Part shown: positions 8,187 to 16,557 of the stretch, piece by piece
Position numbering within the stretch: the first letter of the stretch is position 1
Layout of the letters: each line of letters starts with the position of its first letter
Origin: Streptomyces malaysiensis subsp. samsunensis
Lineage (GTDB): Bacteria > Actinomycetota > Actinomycetes > Streptomycetales > Streptomycetaceae
Assembly: GCF_024519315.1 (NCBI RefSeq)
Contig: NZ_JANIIC010000006.1
Span: 175,702-239,701, forward strand
Direction: 5' to 3'
Length of the DNA stretch: 64,000 nucleotides
Notes under the pieces: generated by a model
Databases searched by the model: none
What the model was told of the DNA's origin: nothing
Seen by the model: only the letters and a program-made list of their open reading frames with translations
Program-made: the position numbers and the translations under genes

Positions 8187-9944
8187 TCATCCCTTCGGGC
8201 GATCGGGCGAGGTGGGCGTGGGCCGGCCGGTCCGGGGCCGCCGCCTGATGCGGTCCGCGTGCCTGTCGAAGGCCCGCACCGGAGGAAACGAGTCCGGGTC
8301 GATCACCACGTCCAGCACGGTCACCGTGGTGGACGCCAGGGCATCCTTCAGTTGTGGCTCCAGTTGGTCCGGGTCGGTGATCCGGATGCCGGCGGCCCCG
8401 ACGGCCCGTGCCATGGCGGCATGATCGACGGGCTGGAAGTCGATACCGGTGGTCGTCTGCCCGAAGGCGGCCATCTCCGCGTGCCCCTGTGCGGCGAGCA
8501 CCTGGTTGTTGAGGACGATCAAGGTCAGGGCGAGGTCCTCACGCACGGCTGTCTCCAGCTCGGACCAGACGTGGGCGAATCCACCGTCGCCGACGACCGC
8601 GACCACACGGGCATCGGGAGTCGCCAGCTTCGCCCCGAGTCCCAGGGGGAGACCCCATCCGAGTCCTGCCAGGCCGCGAGGCAGGACGAACCGCTGACCG
8701 GCCCGCTTGGCCGTCAGGTGGCTCGCCACCCAGAACGAGGAGTAGCTCGCGTCCGCGACGACGATGTCGTCGGGGACGAGCAGCTCGTCCAGCTCACGCA
8801 GGAGCCTCTCCGGAGCGATGGGCCGGGCGTCGAAGGGCACCGCGGCCTCGATCTCATCGGCGCGGCGTCGACGGCCGGTGGCGATGCGATGGCGGAGACT
8901 TTCCGCGGCTCGCTGTCGCCGCGTGAGGTCGCATCCCGCCAAAGCGTCCGCGAGGTCGCTGAGGGCCGATCGCGCGTCGCCCACGAGCCGCAGCGCCTCG
9001 TAGGTGCGGCCGACCTCCACCGGGTCCATGTCGATGTGGATGTACGTGGCGTCGGGCGAGGTGAGGGTCCACCCCTCCGTTCCGTTCTCATTGGTCCGCG
9101 TTCCCACCAGCAGGACGACGTCGGACTGCTGGATGAGCGGCAGATGGTGGTGTGCCGGGCCCCCCTGTCCCGTCACGTTCGCCGCGACACCCAGCGACAG
9201 GGTGTCCAGCTCGCTCACCGCTCCTTTTCCCATGTTCGTCGTCACGACGGGGAGGTGCGCCAGGCGTTGCAGGGCGGTCAGTTCCTCCACCGCGTCCGAC
9301 AGGTGCACGCCGCCACCTGCGACCACCAGGGGTGAGCGGGCCTCGGCGACAAGACGAGCCGCCTCCGCGACCGCGGTGGCCTCGGGCCGGGGCCGGTCGA
9401 GCGGAAACGCGCCCAGGTCACGCCTGCGGCCGAAGCGCGGGGGCACGGCCGGCGCCTGCAGGATGTCCTTCGGGAGCAGCAGCACGACAGGGCCGGGACG
9501 GCCACTGTTGGCGACCGTCAACGCCATGTCGACGTTGTCCTCGACCCGTGAGGGGTCGTCGATTCGGCGTGTCCACTTCGAGACCCCGGCGAAGAGCGCG
9601 AAATGGTCCAGTTCCTGGAAGGCGTTACGGTCCCGGTCGGATGCGGGTACCTCCTGCACCAGGACGAGCATTGGGACCGAAGCCTTCAGGGCTTCCGCCA
9701 TGGGCGGCACCATCAGGGTGGCCGCCGGGCCGTTCTGAGCGGCGACGACCGCGACGCGACGGCCGACCCGTGCGAAGCCGTCGGCCATCGCACCCGCGGC
9801 GTTCTCGGTGCGGTACAGGATCTGACGGATGCCTATGCGCTCTGCTGCCAGCATCAAGGCAGTCGGGTTGCTCTGACCAAAGATCGATGTCACCCCGTGC
9901 CGGGCAAGGGCGCCGGCGAGTGCGTCAGCGACGGTGTCACTCAT
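8187..9944 (-). CDS. ThDP-dependent enzyme, acetolactate synthase large-subunit family
   Basis: A 585-aa three-domain ThDP enzyme. The catalytic Glu is E47 in YRTENAAGAMADGFAR. The central FAD/nucleotide-like domain is followed by the ThDP/Mg motif beginning GDGGFAHVWSELETA and ending VLNN. The start is ATG 9944, with AGGAGGA five bases upstream; the longer frame to 9959 begins inside that RBS. No regulatory small subunit lies nearby, and the flanking catabolic genes argue for a decarboxylase or C-C lyase (benzoylformate-decarboxylase or oxalyl-CoA-decarboxylase style) over amino acid synthesis. A TTTCA-N5-TGAAA box lies 22 bases upstream of the start, opposite an IclR gene. Confidence 0.9.
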   Translation of the reverse strand: MSDTVADALAGALARHGVTSIFGQSNPTALMLAAERIGIRQILYRTENAAGAMADGFARVGRRVAVVAAQNGPAATLMVPPMAEALKASVPMLVLVQEVPASDRDRNAFQELDHFALFAGVSKWTRRIDDPSRVEDNVDMALTVANSGRPGPVVLLLPKDILQAPAVPPRFGRRRDLGAFPLDRPRPEATAVAEAARLVAEARSPLVVAGGGVHLSDAVEELTALQRLAHLPVVTTNMGKGAVSELDTLSLGVAANVTGQGGPAHHHLPLIQQSDVVLLVGTRTNENGTEGWTLTSPDATYIHIDMDPVEVGRTYEALRLVGDARSALSDLADALAGCDLTRRQRAAESLRHRIATGRRRRADEIEAAVPFDARPIAPERLLRELDELLVPDDIVVADASYSSFWVASHLTAKRAGQRFVLPRGLAGLGWGLPLGLGAKLATPDARVVAVVGDGGFAHVWSELETAVREDLALTLIVLNNQVLAAQGHAEMAAFGQTTTGIDFQPVDHAAMARAVGAAGIRITDPDQLEPQLKDALASTTVTVLDVVIDPDSFPPVRAFDRHADRIRRRPRTGRPTPTSPDRPKG

Positions 9945-9965
9945 GAGCTTCCTCCTCATCGCAGG

Positions 9966-9980
9966 TTTCAGAGTATGAAA
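9966..9980. promoter_or_regulatory. IclR-type operator box A
   Basis: TTTCA-GAGTA-TGAAA, a perfect 5-bp inverted repeat with a 5-bp spacer, just upstream of the ThDP enzyme start. The same layout recurs at 10080-10094 and 13793-13807. It is probably a binding site for the IclR protein encoded from 10089. Confidence 0.7.
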
Positions 9981-10079
9981 TATAAGTCAATAATTGAAGT
10001 GATGCGGGTGCGCGGTACGCCGGGGCTTCCCGGCCAGGGGCGCAGCCTGCTCGTCAGGCGCGTGTTCTCCGCGTGCTAG

Positions 10080-10094
10080 TTTCATAATGTGAAC
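10080..10094. promoter_or_regulatory. IclR-type operator box B over the iclR start
   Basis: TTTCA-TAATG-TGAAC, with the same spacing as boxes A and C. It covers the GTG start codon of the iclR gene (10089), so binding would block transcription or initiation of the gene itself. TAGTTT at 10077-10082, seven bases before the GTG, could be a -10 element of a leaderless transcript; no good -35 is seen. Confidence 0.62.
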
Positions 10095-10862
10095 ATGCGG
10101 TCAAGCAAGCAGCCGCCGCTCCAGACGGTCGAGCGCGCGCTGAACTTTCTCGAGTGCGTCGCAGGACGGGAATCGCCGCCCACGGTTCAGCAGGTCTCGT
10201 CGGAGCTGGGCTTGAACATCACGACGTGCTACCACCTGATGCGGACACTGATCGGTCGTGGTTATCTCGAACGACGACCGGATCTGACACTCACCCTCGG
10301 CCCGAGCGTCGGGGCACTGTTCAACCAGTACCAGCGCAGCTTCAACGTCAGCGAGAAGGTGTCTGCACTCGTGACGGACCTGGCGCGGAAGTCCGACGAG
10401 ACAGCCTTCTTCTCCACTCTGGAGACCAATGACCGAGTGATCCTCAAGGTGCTTGTCGAAGCATCGCAGCCCCTGAGGGTCAGTGGTCTGTACGTCGGAC
10501 TGACGGGCAGGGAGTACATGAGGGCCGCGGGCAAGGCCGTCCTCGCCCACCTGAGCCCCGTTCAGCAACGGGAGATGGTACTCAAGGACCTCGGTGAGTT
10601 CACGAAGGCCCAGCAGCGGGACCTGCTCGCGGCTCTGGACCATGAGTTCGAGGTGATTCGCAGCCAGGGCTGGGCAGCGGACGCGCAGGAGTCGAGCCTG
10701 GGAATCTCCGCCATCGGCTCTCCCGTGTTCGGCAAGGACGGAAAGGTGTACGGCGCCGTCGGCATTGTCGCCCCGACGACCAGGATGGCCCGCTCGCACT
10801 CCGAGCGGGTCCGGGAAGTCATGGACGCCGCCCGTCAGGCAACCGAACTCCTCAGCAGCTGA
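10089..10862 (+). CDS. IclR-family transcriptional regulator
   Basis: A 257-aa regulator. The N-terminal winged HTH (PPTVQQVSSELGLNITTCYHL, about residues 31-55) is followed by an effector-binding IclR domain (from about 90) containing YMRAAGKAVLAHL and SSLGISAIGSPVFGKDG. The start is GTG 10089; ATG 10095 is two codons later. It is divergent from the ThDP enzyme operon, and inverted-repeat boxes lie at both starts. It is likely a local regulator of the island, responding to a small aromatic or carboxylic ligand as in other IclR members. The ligand and sign of control are unknown. Confidence 0.92.
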   Translation: MNMRSSKQPPLQTVERALNFLECVAGRESPPTVQQVSSELGLNITTCYHLMRTLIGRGYLERRPDLTLTLGPSVGALFNQYQRSFNVSEKVSALVTDLARKSDETAFFSTLETNDRVILKVLVEASQPLRVSGLYVGLTGREYMRAAGKAVLAHLSPVQQREMVLKDLGEFTKAQQRDLLAALDHEFEVIRSQGWAADAQESSLGISAIGSPVFGKDGKVYGAVGIVAPTTRMARSHSERVREVMDAARQATELLSS

Positions 10863-10961
10863 CAGTGAGGGGCACGTACGTGACGGAGCGGAAGTCCGCG
10901 CGCCGCCACGCACGCGTGGCATACCGAGAAGCGGTGGCACCGCCTCGTCGTTCGTGGCGCG

Positions 10962-12452
10962 TCAGAGCCCGACGATCACCGATTTGGTCTCGAGGTAGTG
11001 ATCAAGCACCTCATCGCCCTTCTCCCTGCCCCAACCACTCTGCTTGTAGCCGCCGAAGGGCGTCTCCGCCGCGAAGACGTGGTAGGTGTTGATGTGTACC
11101 GTGCCGGCCTTGAGACGTTTCGCGAGGCGGTGGGCCTTGGAGATGTCGGTCGTCCAGATGCCGGCGGCGAGGCCGTAGACGGTGTCGTTCGCCTGCGCAG
11201 CGAGATCGTCGATGTCGTCGAAGGGCAGAGCCGTCACAACGGGGCCGAATATCTCCTCACGAACCAGTCGGTGGTCCGGGTGCGGGCGTGCGATCACGCT
11301 CGGCTGTACGAAGAAGCCGGGCCCCTCCATGAGTTCCCCGCCGGCGAGTACCTCACCGCCGCACTCGTGACGCAGCTCCAGATACCTGCCGACACGATCC
11401 TGATGCTCCTTGGACACCAGCGGGCCCATCTGTGATTCGGGGTCCATCCCGTACCCCACCTTGATGCCGGAGGCGTAGGAGGCCAGGGCCTCGACCACCC
11501 GGTCGAACTGTGACTCCTGCACGAACAGCCGGGATCCGGCCGAGCAGACCTCCCCCTGGTTGTAGAACGCGCCCAGGGCAGCGCCCTCGATGGCGGCCTC
11601 GATGTCGGCATCGGCGAAGACGATGTTCGGCGACTTTCCCCCGAGCTCCAGCGAGACCCTCTTCAAATCGCCGGCTGACGCGCGGACGATCTCCCTGCCG
11701 ACCTCGGTCGACCCTGTGAAAGCGATCTTGTCGATGCCGTGGTGTCGGGCCAGGTGGGCGCCGGCTGTCGCACCGAAGCCGGGCACGATGTTGACGACCC
11801 CGGCGGGAAGCCCCGCTTCGATGAGCAGTTCGCCCAGGCGAAGCGCGGACAGAGGCGTCTGCTCGGCCGGCTTCAGCACCACGGTATTGCCTGCCGCCAG
11901 GGCCGGTGCGAGCTTCCACGCCGCCATGAGAAGGGGCACATTCCAAGGAATGATCTGTCCGACGACGCCGACCGGCTCACGCACGGTGTACGCGTGGAAT
12001 TCCTTGCCCGGCAGGTAAGGGACGGACGGGGCGATCGTGGCGCCTCGCAACCGTGTCGCCGCGCCGGCCATGTAGTGGAACATGTCGACGGCCAGGGGCA
12101 CCTCGACCTGGAGCGCCGCGCTGAAGGGCTTGCCGTTGTCGAGGCTTTCCAGCTCGGCGAACTCCTCCGTGTGCTCCGCCAGCAGATCACCTATTCGATG
12201 GATCATGCGGCCACGCTCGCTGGGCGACAGACGGGACCAAGGACCGTCGAGTGCGCGGCGTGCGGCCGCGACGGCGCGGTCCACATCCTCCGCGGATGCT
12301 TCGGCGACCTCGACGAGGGGCTTGGCCGTGCCCGGGTCCACTGTAGTGAAAGTGCGTCCGTCCGCGGCGCCGACGAACTCTCCGTCGATGAGCAGCTTGA
12401 CCGGCTGGGACAGGAAGCGCGTCCGCCGATCGGCTGCCAGTGTTACTGACAT
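10962..12452 (-). CDS. NAD(P)-dependent aldehyde dehydrogenase
   Basis: A 496-aa ALDH that oxidises an aldehyde to its acid. It shows the NAD-binding IIPWNVPLLMAAWK and FTGSTEVGR motifs, the catalytic Glu in LELGGKS, the catalytic Cys in QGEVCSAGSR, and EIFGPV near the C-terminus. The start is ATG 12452 because AAGGAG lies six bases before it; the in-frame ATG at 12458 sits directly on that RBS. It follows the GAF/winged-helix regulator gene by 10 bases and is probably co-transcribed with it. In the island it would take the aldehyde released by the ThDP enzyme and supply acid to the acyl-CoA synthetase; this order is inference. Confidence 0.95.
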   Translation of the reverse strand: MSVTLAADRRTRFLSQPVKLLIDGEFVGAADGRTFTTVDPGTAKPLVEVAEASAEDVDRAVAAARRALDGPWSRLSPSERGRMIHRIGDLLAEHTEEFAELESLDNGKPFSAALQVEVPLAVDMFHYMAGAATRLRGATIAPSVPYLPGKEFHAYTVREPVGVVGQIIPWNVPLLMAAWKLAPALAAGNTVVLKPAEQTPLSALRLGELLIEAGLPAGVVNIVPGFGATAGAHLARHHGIDKIAFTGSTEVGREIVRASAGDLKRVSLELGGKSPNIVFADADIEAAIEGAALGAFYNQGEVCSAGSRLFVQESQFDRVVEALASYASGIKVGYGMDPESQMGPLVSKEHQDRVGRYLELRHECGGEVLAGGELMEGPGFFVQPSVIARPHPDHRLVREEIFGPVVTALPFDDIDDLAAQANDTVYGLAAGIWTTDISKAHRLAKRLKAGTVHINTYHVFAAETPFGGYKQSGWGREKGDEVLDHYLETKSVIVGL

Positions 12453-12462
12453 CCTCATCTCC

Positions 12463-13770
12463 TTACCGCGACAGCACGATTGCGTCTTGGGCGCCGACCG
12501 TACGGCCGAGATGTTGGCGAAATGTTGGTGCCGGGGAGACCGAGGCGGCCAGGCGTCCTGCCAGCAGGGTGAAGAGCGGATCCTCCCGGGGAGTGCGCTC
12601 CATCACGGTGCGAAGGACCTCCTCGTCCCAAGGGAAGATGCCGGCATACCGAAGGGCGTCGGCAGCGCACCCTGTCAGGAGCAGGCGATTACGAAATGCG
12701 ACGCATACATGGGTGCACATCTCCCGGAGGTACGGCGAGGCCGAGCCCGGCAGCGGCTCTCCACGAAGCAGATCGAGGGCCTGACCGGTTTCACCCGCCG
12801 CGAGGTGTCCGAGTGCTCGGGACAGGTCGAGATCCACCTCCGCGTTCAGCCGGTACGGCCGACCGAGCAGCAGGTCACCTCCCAGGAGTGACCGCAGTTT
12901 CGACAACTCGGCCCGCAGTGTTGTGAAAGCGACGCGCCGGTCGCCGTACAGGTGACTATGCAACTCTTCGAGGGAGACACCGCCGGGCCTCGTCGCGAGG
13001 ATGGCGACGATCTCCGTCTGCCGCGGGGAGACGGGAACGGGTGCTCCCCGCAGGACCACGTCCGGAGGGCCCAGCAGGCGTATGACCAGCTTCGGCCGCT
13101 CTCCGGAGCCGGAGGCCGTCGGTGCTTCCTGAGCGTCCTCGACCATGAGCGCGACGCTGCGCGCCAGTGCCGCACCCATCGGCACATGGTGGTTCCACGG
13201 AGCGGCAATGTTCACGACCCCGCCCGGAGCACCGGTGTCCCGGGCACGTAGGGGCACTGCCCAACAGGTCCAGTCGTGGAGTTCCCGAGCGGCGTGCTGG
13301 GTTGCGAACACCTGGGCGGGACAACCGGTACGCAGTGCGAGGCTCACGGCATTCGTACCCATCACATGCTCTGCCCAGATGCTCAGGGGTACCGCGTTCA
13401 CACGCTCGGCTCGTTTGAGCATCTCCCGGCCCGCCGACGTATGGATCAGTGTTCCTGTCGCATCGGCGATCGCAATGAGGTAGCCGGATTCCACGGACAC
13501 TGCGCGAATGTGCGGTTCCAGGTGGCGGACCGCCCTGTGCAGCGCCGAGCCGGCGTCACTCGTGGCCGGCCGGTACGCCGCGGCGGTCGTCGTCAGCGGC
13601 GCGCCGAACGCTTTGGTGCGGCCCCAGCTGTCGCGGATGTCCCGTGGCAGTGCGGGCGTAGCCCCCTCACCAGCCGACCCGAAGAACGCCGCCCAGTGGG
13701 AAGCCCATGTATCGCGCAGGGCACGCAGTTCCGGGGCTGAGGGCACCGCCCGTCCTGTGAAAGATCCCAT
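12463..13770 (-). CDS. GAF-domain regulator with winged-helix C-terminus (AcoR-like N-terminus)
   Basis: A 435-aa regulator. Residues about 75-215 form a GAF-like sensor with the AcoR/DhaR-type segment HVMGTNAVSLALRTGCPAQV. After a linker, VSPRQTEIVAILATRPGGVS with AELSKLRSLLGG (about 250-320) forms an OmpR/SARP-like winged helix. No sigma-54 AAA+ domain is present, so it is not a sigma-54 activator despite the N-terminal similarity. It lies directly upstream of the aldehyde dehydrogenase on the same strand and probably controls it. Its promoter region carries the shared TTCA-N5-TGAA box and a larger 10-10-10 inverted repeat. Confidence 0.85.
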   Translation of the reverse strand: MGSFTGRAVPSAPELRALRDTWASHWAAFFGSAGEGATPALPRDIRDSWGRTKAFGAPLTTTAAAYRPATSDAGSALHRAVRHLEPHIRAVSVESGYLIAIADATGTLIHTSAGREMLKRAERVNAVPLSIWAEHVMGTNAVSLALRTGCPAQVFATQHAARELHDWTCWAVPLRARDTGAPGGVVNIAAPWNHHVPMGAALARSVALMVEDAQEAPTASGSGERPKLVIRLLGPPDVVLRGAPVPVSPRQTEIVAILATRPGGVSLEELHSHLYGDRRVAFTTLRAELSKLRSLLGGDLLLGRPYRLNAEVDLDLSRALGHLAAGETGQALDLLRGEPLPGSASPYLREMCTHVCVAFRNRLLLTGCAADALRYAGIFPWDEEVLRTVMERTPREDPLFTLLAGRLAASVSPAPTFRQHLGRTVGAQDAIVLSR

Positions 13771-13792
13771 AGTCGCTCTCCTCGCCCGCGCA

Positions 13793-13824
13793 ATTCAATA
13801 TATGAAATCAATGGCATATATTGA
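13793..13824. promoter_or_regulatory. Composite operator: IclR-type box C and a 10-10-10 inverted repeat
   Basis: Box C is ATTCA-ATATA-TGAAA at 13793-13807. Overlapping it, TCAATATATG (13795-13804) and CATATATTGA (13815-13824) form a perfect 10-bp inverted repeat with a 10-bp spacer. The site lies between the GAF regulator (leftward, start 13770) and the hydrolase/lactonase genes (rightward, from 14214). It is AT-rich within GC-rich surroundings. Two different proteins, IclR and the GAF regulator, could bind here. Confidence 0.75.
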
Positions 13825-13850
13825 CATGGGGTTAACCGCGACCATACACT
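13821..13850 (+). promoter_or_regulatory. Promoter toward hydrolase/lactonase genes
   Basis: TTGACA at 13821-13826 and TACACT at 13845-13850, spacing 18, point rightward. The right arm of the 10-10-10 repeat overlaps the -35, which fits repression. The rest of the 13851-14213 leader (about 360 bases) holds no gene I recognise, only a small hairpin GTGGT-GGAT-ACCAC at 13860-13873. Confidence 0.5.
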
Positions 13851-14213
13851 CAAAACGGTGTGGTGGATACCACGTCTCGCCATCCAGCGGAATCGGGACC
13901 GAGCCGGAGCGACGCACCGGCGACGCGCTGCGGCTTCAAGCGGAGGATCTCGGAGTCCGCGCTCCGGGAAGGTATGGGACCGTGCTGAGCCCAACGAAGA
14001 CGTCGGTTGCCGCCCGACGCGGTGGCACCTCGGGCGCCTCAGCCGAGGCGGACGACTGCGGAAGCACCCCGCGACAAGCCGAGGTACGGCAGTCGGCTGG
14101 TTCGGTACCCGCGCCCCGTGCAAGAGCCTTCCGCAATGTCCCCTTCGTGAGTCCGGCTTGTGACTCTTCGAGTACCCCAGCAGAACGACTCTCCACGCAG
14201 AAAGAAGCGCACC

Positions 14214-15032
14214 ATGAACACAGCCCACCAGATCCAGGTGGCAGGGACCACCCTGCACGTGGACGACACCGGCGAGGCGTCACTGGAACCGGTCGTCTGT
14301 CTCCATTCACTCTTCCTGGACAACCGGATGTTCGACGGTTTCGCCGAAGCGGCCGCGGGCGCCGTCAGGCTGATCCGCCCCGACTTCCGCGGTCAGGGCC
14401 GGAGCGCCGGAACAGAGCGCGATGCCGTCACCATGGAGCAGTGCGCCGGAGACATCACGGCCCTACTTGATCGACTCGGCGTCTCCCGGGCTCACCTGCT
14501 CGTCTCCTCCATGGGCGGAGACGTCGCGGTACGGCTGGCCGCGTACCGTCCCGACCTCGTGAAGTCAATAATCTTCCTCGGCTCCTCCGCGAGGCCTGAA
14601 CCCGCCGACAAGCTCGATGCGTACATGACGTGGATCGAGGACGTCACCCGGAACGGCTTCACGGGCGAGCGGCTCGACTTCCTTGTACAGGTCATGTTCG
14701 GGGCGTCGACGCGCGCCTCGAGCGAGATGAGGGAGACAGTCGCCTTCTGGACGGATCGCCTGGCTGAGCTCTCCCCTGCCCTGAGGCCGGCTATGGCCGG
14801 TGTCGCGTTGCGGGGAAGCGCCACCAATCTCCTGTCCGACGTGCGGGTCCCGACGCTGGTCATCAGCGGTGAGGAGTGCCCCGCACGGCCGCCGGAGTGG
14901 GCCAAGGAACTCGCACATGGCCTGCCCGACTCGGAACTGGTGATGGTGCCGGCCGTCGGACACAGCCCTCTGCTGGAACGGCCTGACTTCGTGATTCCGA
15001 AAGTCTTGGACTTTCTGCGAGCACATGGCTGA
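14214..15032 (+). CDS. Alpha/beta hydrolase with altered nucleophile elbow
   Basis: A 272-aa alpha/beta-fold hydrolase. HSLFLDNRMF lies in the oxyanion-hole region and DFRGQGRSAG in the usual loop. The nucleophile elbow reads LLVSSMGGDVA, so the first Gly of G-x-S-x-G is Val. VPTLVISGEEC holds the acid region and VGHSPLLERPD the catalytic His. The start is ATG 14214 with AGAAAGAAG upstream; the longer frame from 14160 has no RBS. It lies 68 bases before the PTE-like gene and is likely co-transcribed. It resembles 3-oxoadipate enol-lactonase-like enzymes in length, but the substrate is not known. Confidence 0.88.
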   Translation: MNTAHQIQVAGTTLHVDDTGEASLEPVVCLHSLFLDNRMFDGFAEAAAGAVRLIRPDFRGQGRSAGTERDAVTMEQCAGDITALLDRLGVSRAHLLVSSMGGDVAVRLAAYRPDLVKSIIFLGSSARPEPADKLDAYMTWIEDVTRNGFTGERLDFLVQVMFGASTRASSEMRETVAFWTDRLAELSPALRPAMAGVALRGSATNLLSDVRVPTLVISGEECPARPPEWAKELAHGLPDSELVMVPAVGHSPLLERPDFVIPKVLDFLRAHG

Positions 15033-15100
15033 GCCGGTTCCGCCTTCACCGGGCCGATTGGTCGGCCCCGCTGCGCACCGAGACCGAGAGAAGTGACCTC

Positions 15101-16066
15101 ATGACGAAAGTAATCCCCACCGCCAACGGCCTGATACGGCCCGGCGATCTCGGCAGGACCCTCGTACACGAACACGTCTTTGTGCTCGGCGAGGAGTATC
15201 GCAACAACTACCAACTGGACTGGGACGAGGAGGAGAAGGTCCGCGAAGCGGTCCGGGACCTGCGCGAGCTCAAGAGTCTTGGGGTCGACACCATCCTCGA
15301 CCCGACGGTCCTCGGCCTCGGACGTTACATTCCTCGCATCCAACGGATCGCGGAGCAGATCGACCTCAACATCGTCGTCGCAACCGGGCTCTACACCTTC
15401 AACGACATCCCTCACCAGTTTCACTACCAGGGACCCGGCCTCATGTTCGACAGGCCCGAGCCCCTGACTGAACTGTTCGTGAAGGACCTCACCACCGGAA
15501 TCGCGGATACCGGCGTTCGCGCCGGGTTCCTGAAGTGCGCTATCGACGAGCCGGGACTGACACCGGGAGTCGAGCGCGCGATGCGGGCGGTGGGACAGGC
15601 GAGCGTTGAGACGGGAGCCCCGATCACCGTCCACACGAACGCGGTGACCCGATCCGGCCTGGTGGCACAAGCCGTCCTGGAGAAGGAAGGCGTTGACCTG
15701 TCGAAGGTGATCGTCGGTCACTCGGGGGACTCCGACGACCTCGACTACCTGACACGGTTGGCGGAGCGGGGCTCTCTGCTCGGCATGGACCGGTTCGGAC
15801 TCGATCCGTTTCTGCCCTTCGCCCGACGCGTCGATGTCATCGCCGAACTCGTGCGCCGGGGCTTCGTCGAAAGCCTCGTGGTCTCCCACGACGCCTCCTG
15901 TTTCATCGACTTCTGCGATCCCACGGCCAAACGGGAAATGCTGCCCAACTGGAACTACCGCCACATCAGTGAAGACGTACTCCCCGCTCTGCGGGAGCGC
16001 GGACTGAGCGAACAGGACATCGACACCATTCTCGTCGCCAACCCCCGACGGTACCTGGCCGGCTGA
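15101..16066 (+). CDS. Phosphotriesterase-like metal-dependent lactonase
   Basis: A 321-aa amidohydrolase-fold enzyme of the PTE/PLL family. The first metal-binding pair is H23-x-H25 in LVHEHVF, the bridging lysine is in GFLKCAID, further ligands are in TVHTNA and IVGHSGDSDD, and the catalytic Asp is in VVSHDASC. The start is ATG 15101 with GAGAAG upstream. Family members hydrolyse lactones or, promiscuously, phosphotriesters. Together with the preceding hydrolase it suggests opening of a lactone intermediate in the island's pathway. No signal peptide, so cytoplasmic. Confidence 0.92.
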   Translation: MTKVIPTANGLIRPGDLGRTLVHEHVFVLGEEYRNNYQLDWDEEEKVREAVRDLRELKSLGVDTILDPTVLGLGRYIPRIQRIAEQIDLNIVVATGLYTFNDIPHQFHYQGPGLMFDRPEPLTELFVKDLTTGIADTGVRAGFLKCAIDEPGLTPGVERAMRAVGQASVETGAPITVHTNAVTRSGLVAQAVLEKEGVDLSKVIVGHSGDSDDLDYLTRLAERGSLLGMDRFGLDPFLPFARRVDVIAELVRRGFVESLVVSHDASCFIDFCDPTAKREMLPNWNYRHISEDVLPALRERGLSEQDIDTILVANPRRYLAG

Positions 16067-16125
16067 GGCCACCTCGGGCTCGGCAGCCGACGAGGCCCGG
16101 AGCACGGAACGGAACCGACCGGATC

Positions 16126-16557
16126 ATGTTCACCACTCACCCCGTCCTCGGAGACAGCACGAACACCGCGCCCGTCGCCTCCTGGCCACTTCGTCCTGAA
16201 TCTCTCTCCGCGTCCCGGGCGCGGCGGCTTGTGGCCGGGCAACTGAGCGACTGGGGACTGGAGAGTCTCACAGCCACTGTGCGGCTGCTCGTCAGTGAGA
16301 CGGTCACCAATGCGGTTCGTCATGCCCCCGGCCCCATTCGGCTCAGCCTCTACAGGTACCCGATCGCTCTGCGGTGCGAAGTCGAGGACACCAGCCCTCG
16401 TGCGCCACACCACAGCCCAGCGCGGGACGAGGCCGAGAACGGCCGTGGCCTGGAGCTCCTGGACGCGCTCACTGATTCCTGGGGAAGTGACCCCACCAGG
16501 GACGGCAAGATCGTCTGGTTCGAACTGGCACTGCGCGGCACCAGCCCGGCGGAGTGA
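16126..16557 (+). CDS. Anti-sigma-factor-like ATP-binding protein (RsbW/SpoIIAB type)
   Basis: A 143-aa HATPase_c protein of the kind abundant in Streptomyces. The N box reads LLVSETVTNAVRHAPG, and the G boxes include CEVEDTSP and GRGLELLDALTDSWG. Such proteins are serine kinases or anti-sigma factors of partner-switching systems. No sigma factor or anti-anti-sigma gene is adjacent. It starts 59 bases after the lactonase stop. Its 3' end lies against the broken SDR gene on the other strand, at what looks like a rearrangement point. Confidence 0.88.
   Translation: MFTTHPVLGDSTNTAPVASWPLRPESLSASRARRLVAGQLSDWGLESLTATVRLLVSETVTNAVRHAPGPIRLSLYRYPIALRCEVEDTSPRAPHHSPARDEAENGRGLELLDALTDSWGSDPTRDGKIVWFELALRGTSPAE

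Noticed and set aside
13851..14213. T-box or other riboswitch in the long leader
   Set aside because: One GGTGGCACC-like string is present but no specifier-loop or terminator/antiterminator layout could be built.
16350..16557. SDR C-terminus reading through the anti-sigma gene
   Set aside because: These residues are the reverse complement of a well-supported HATPase gene, and match no SDR C-terminal segment.
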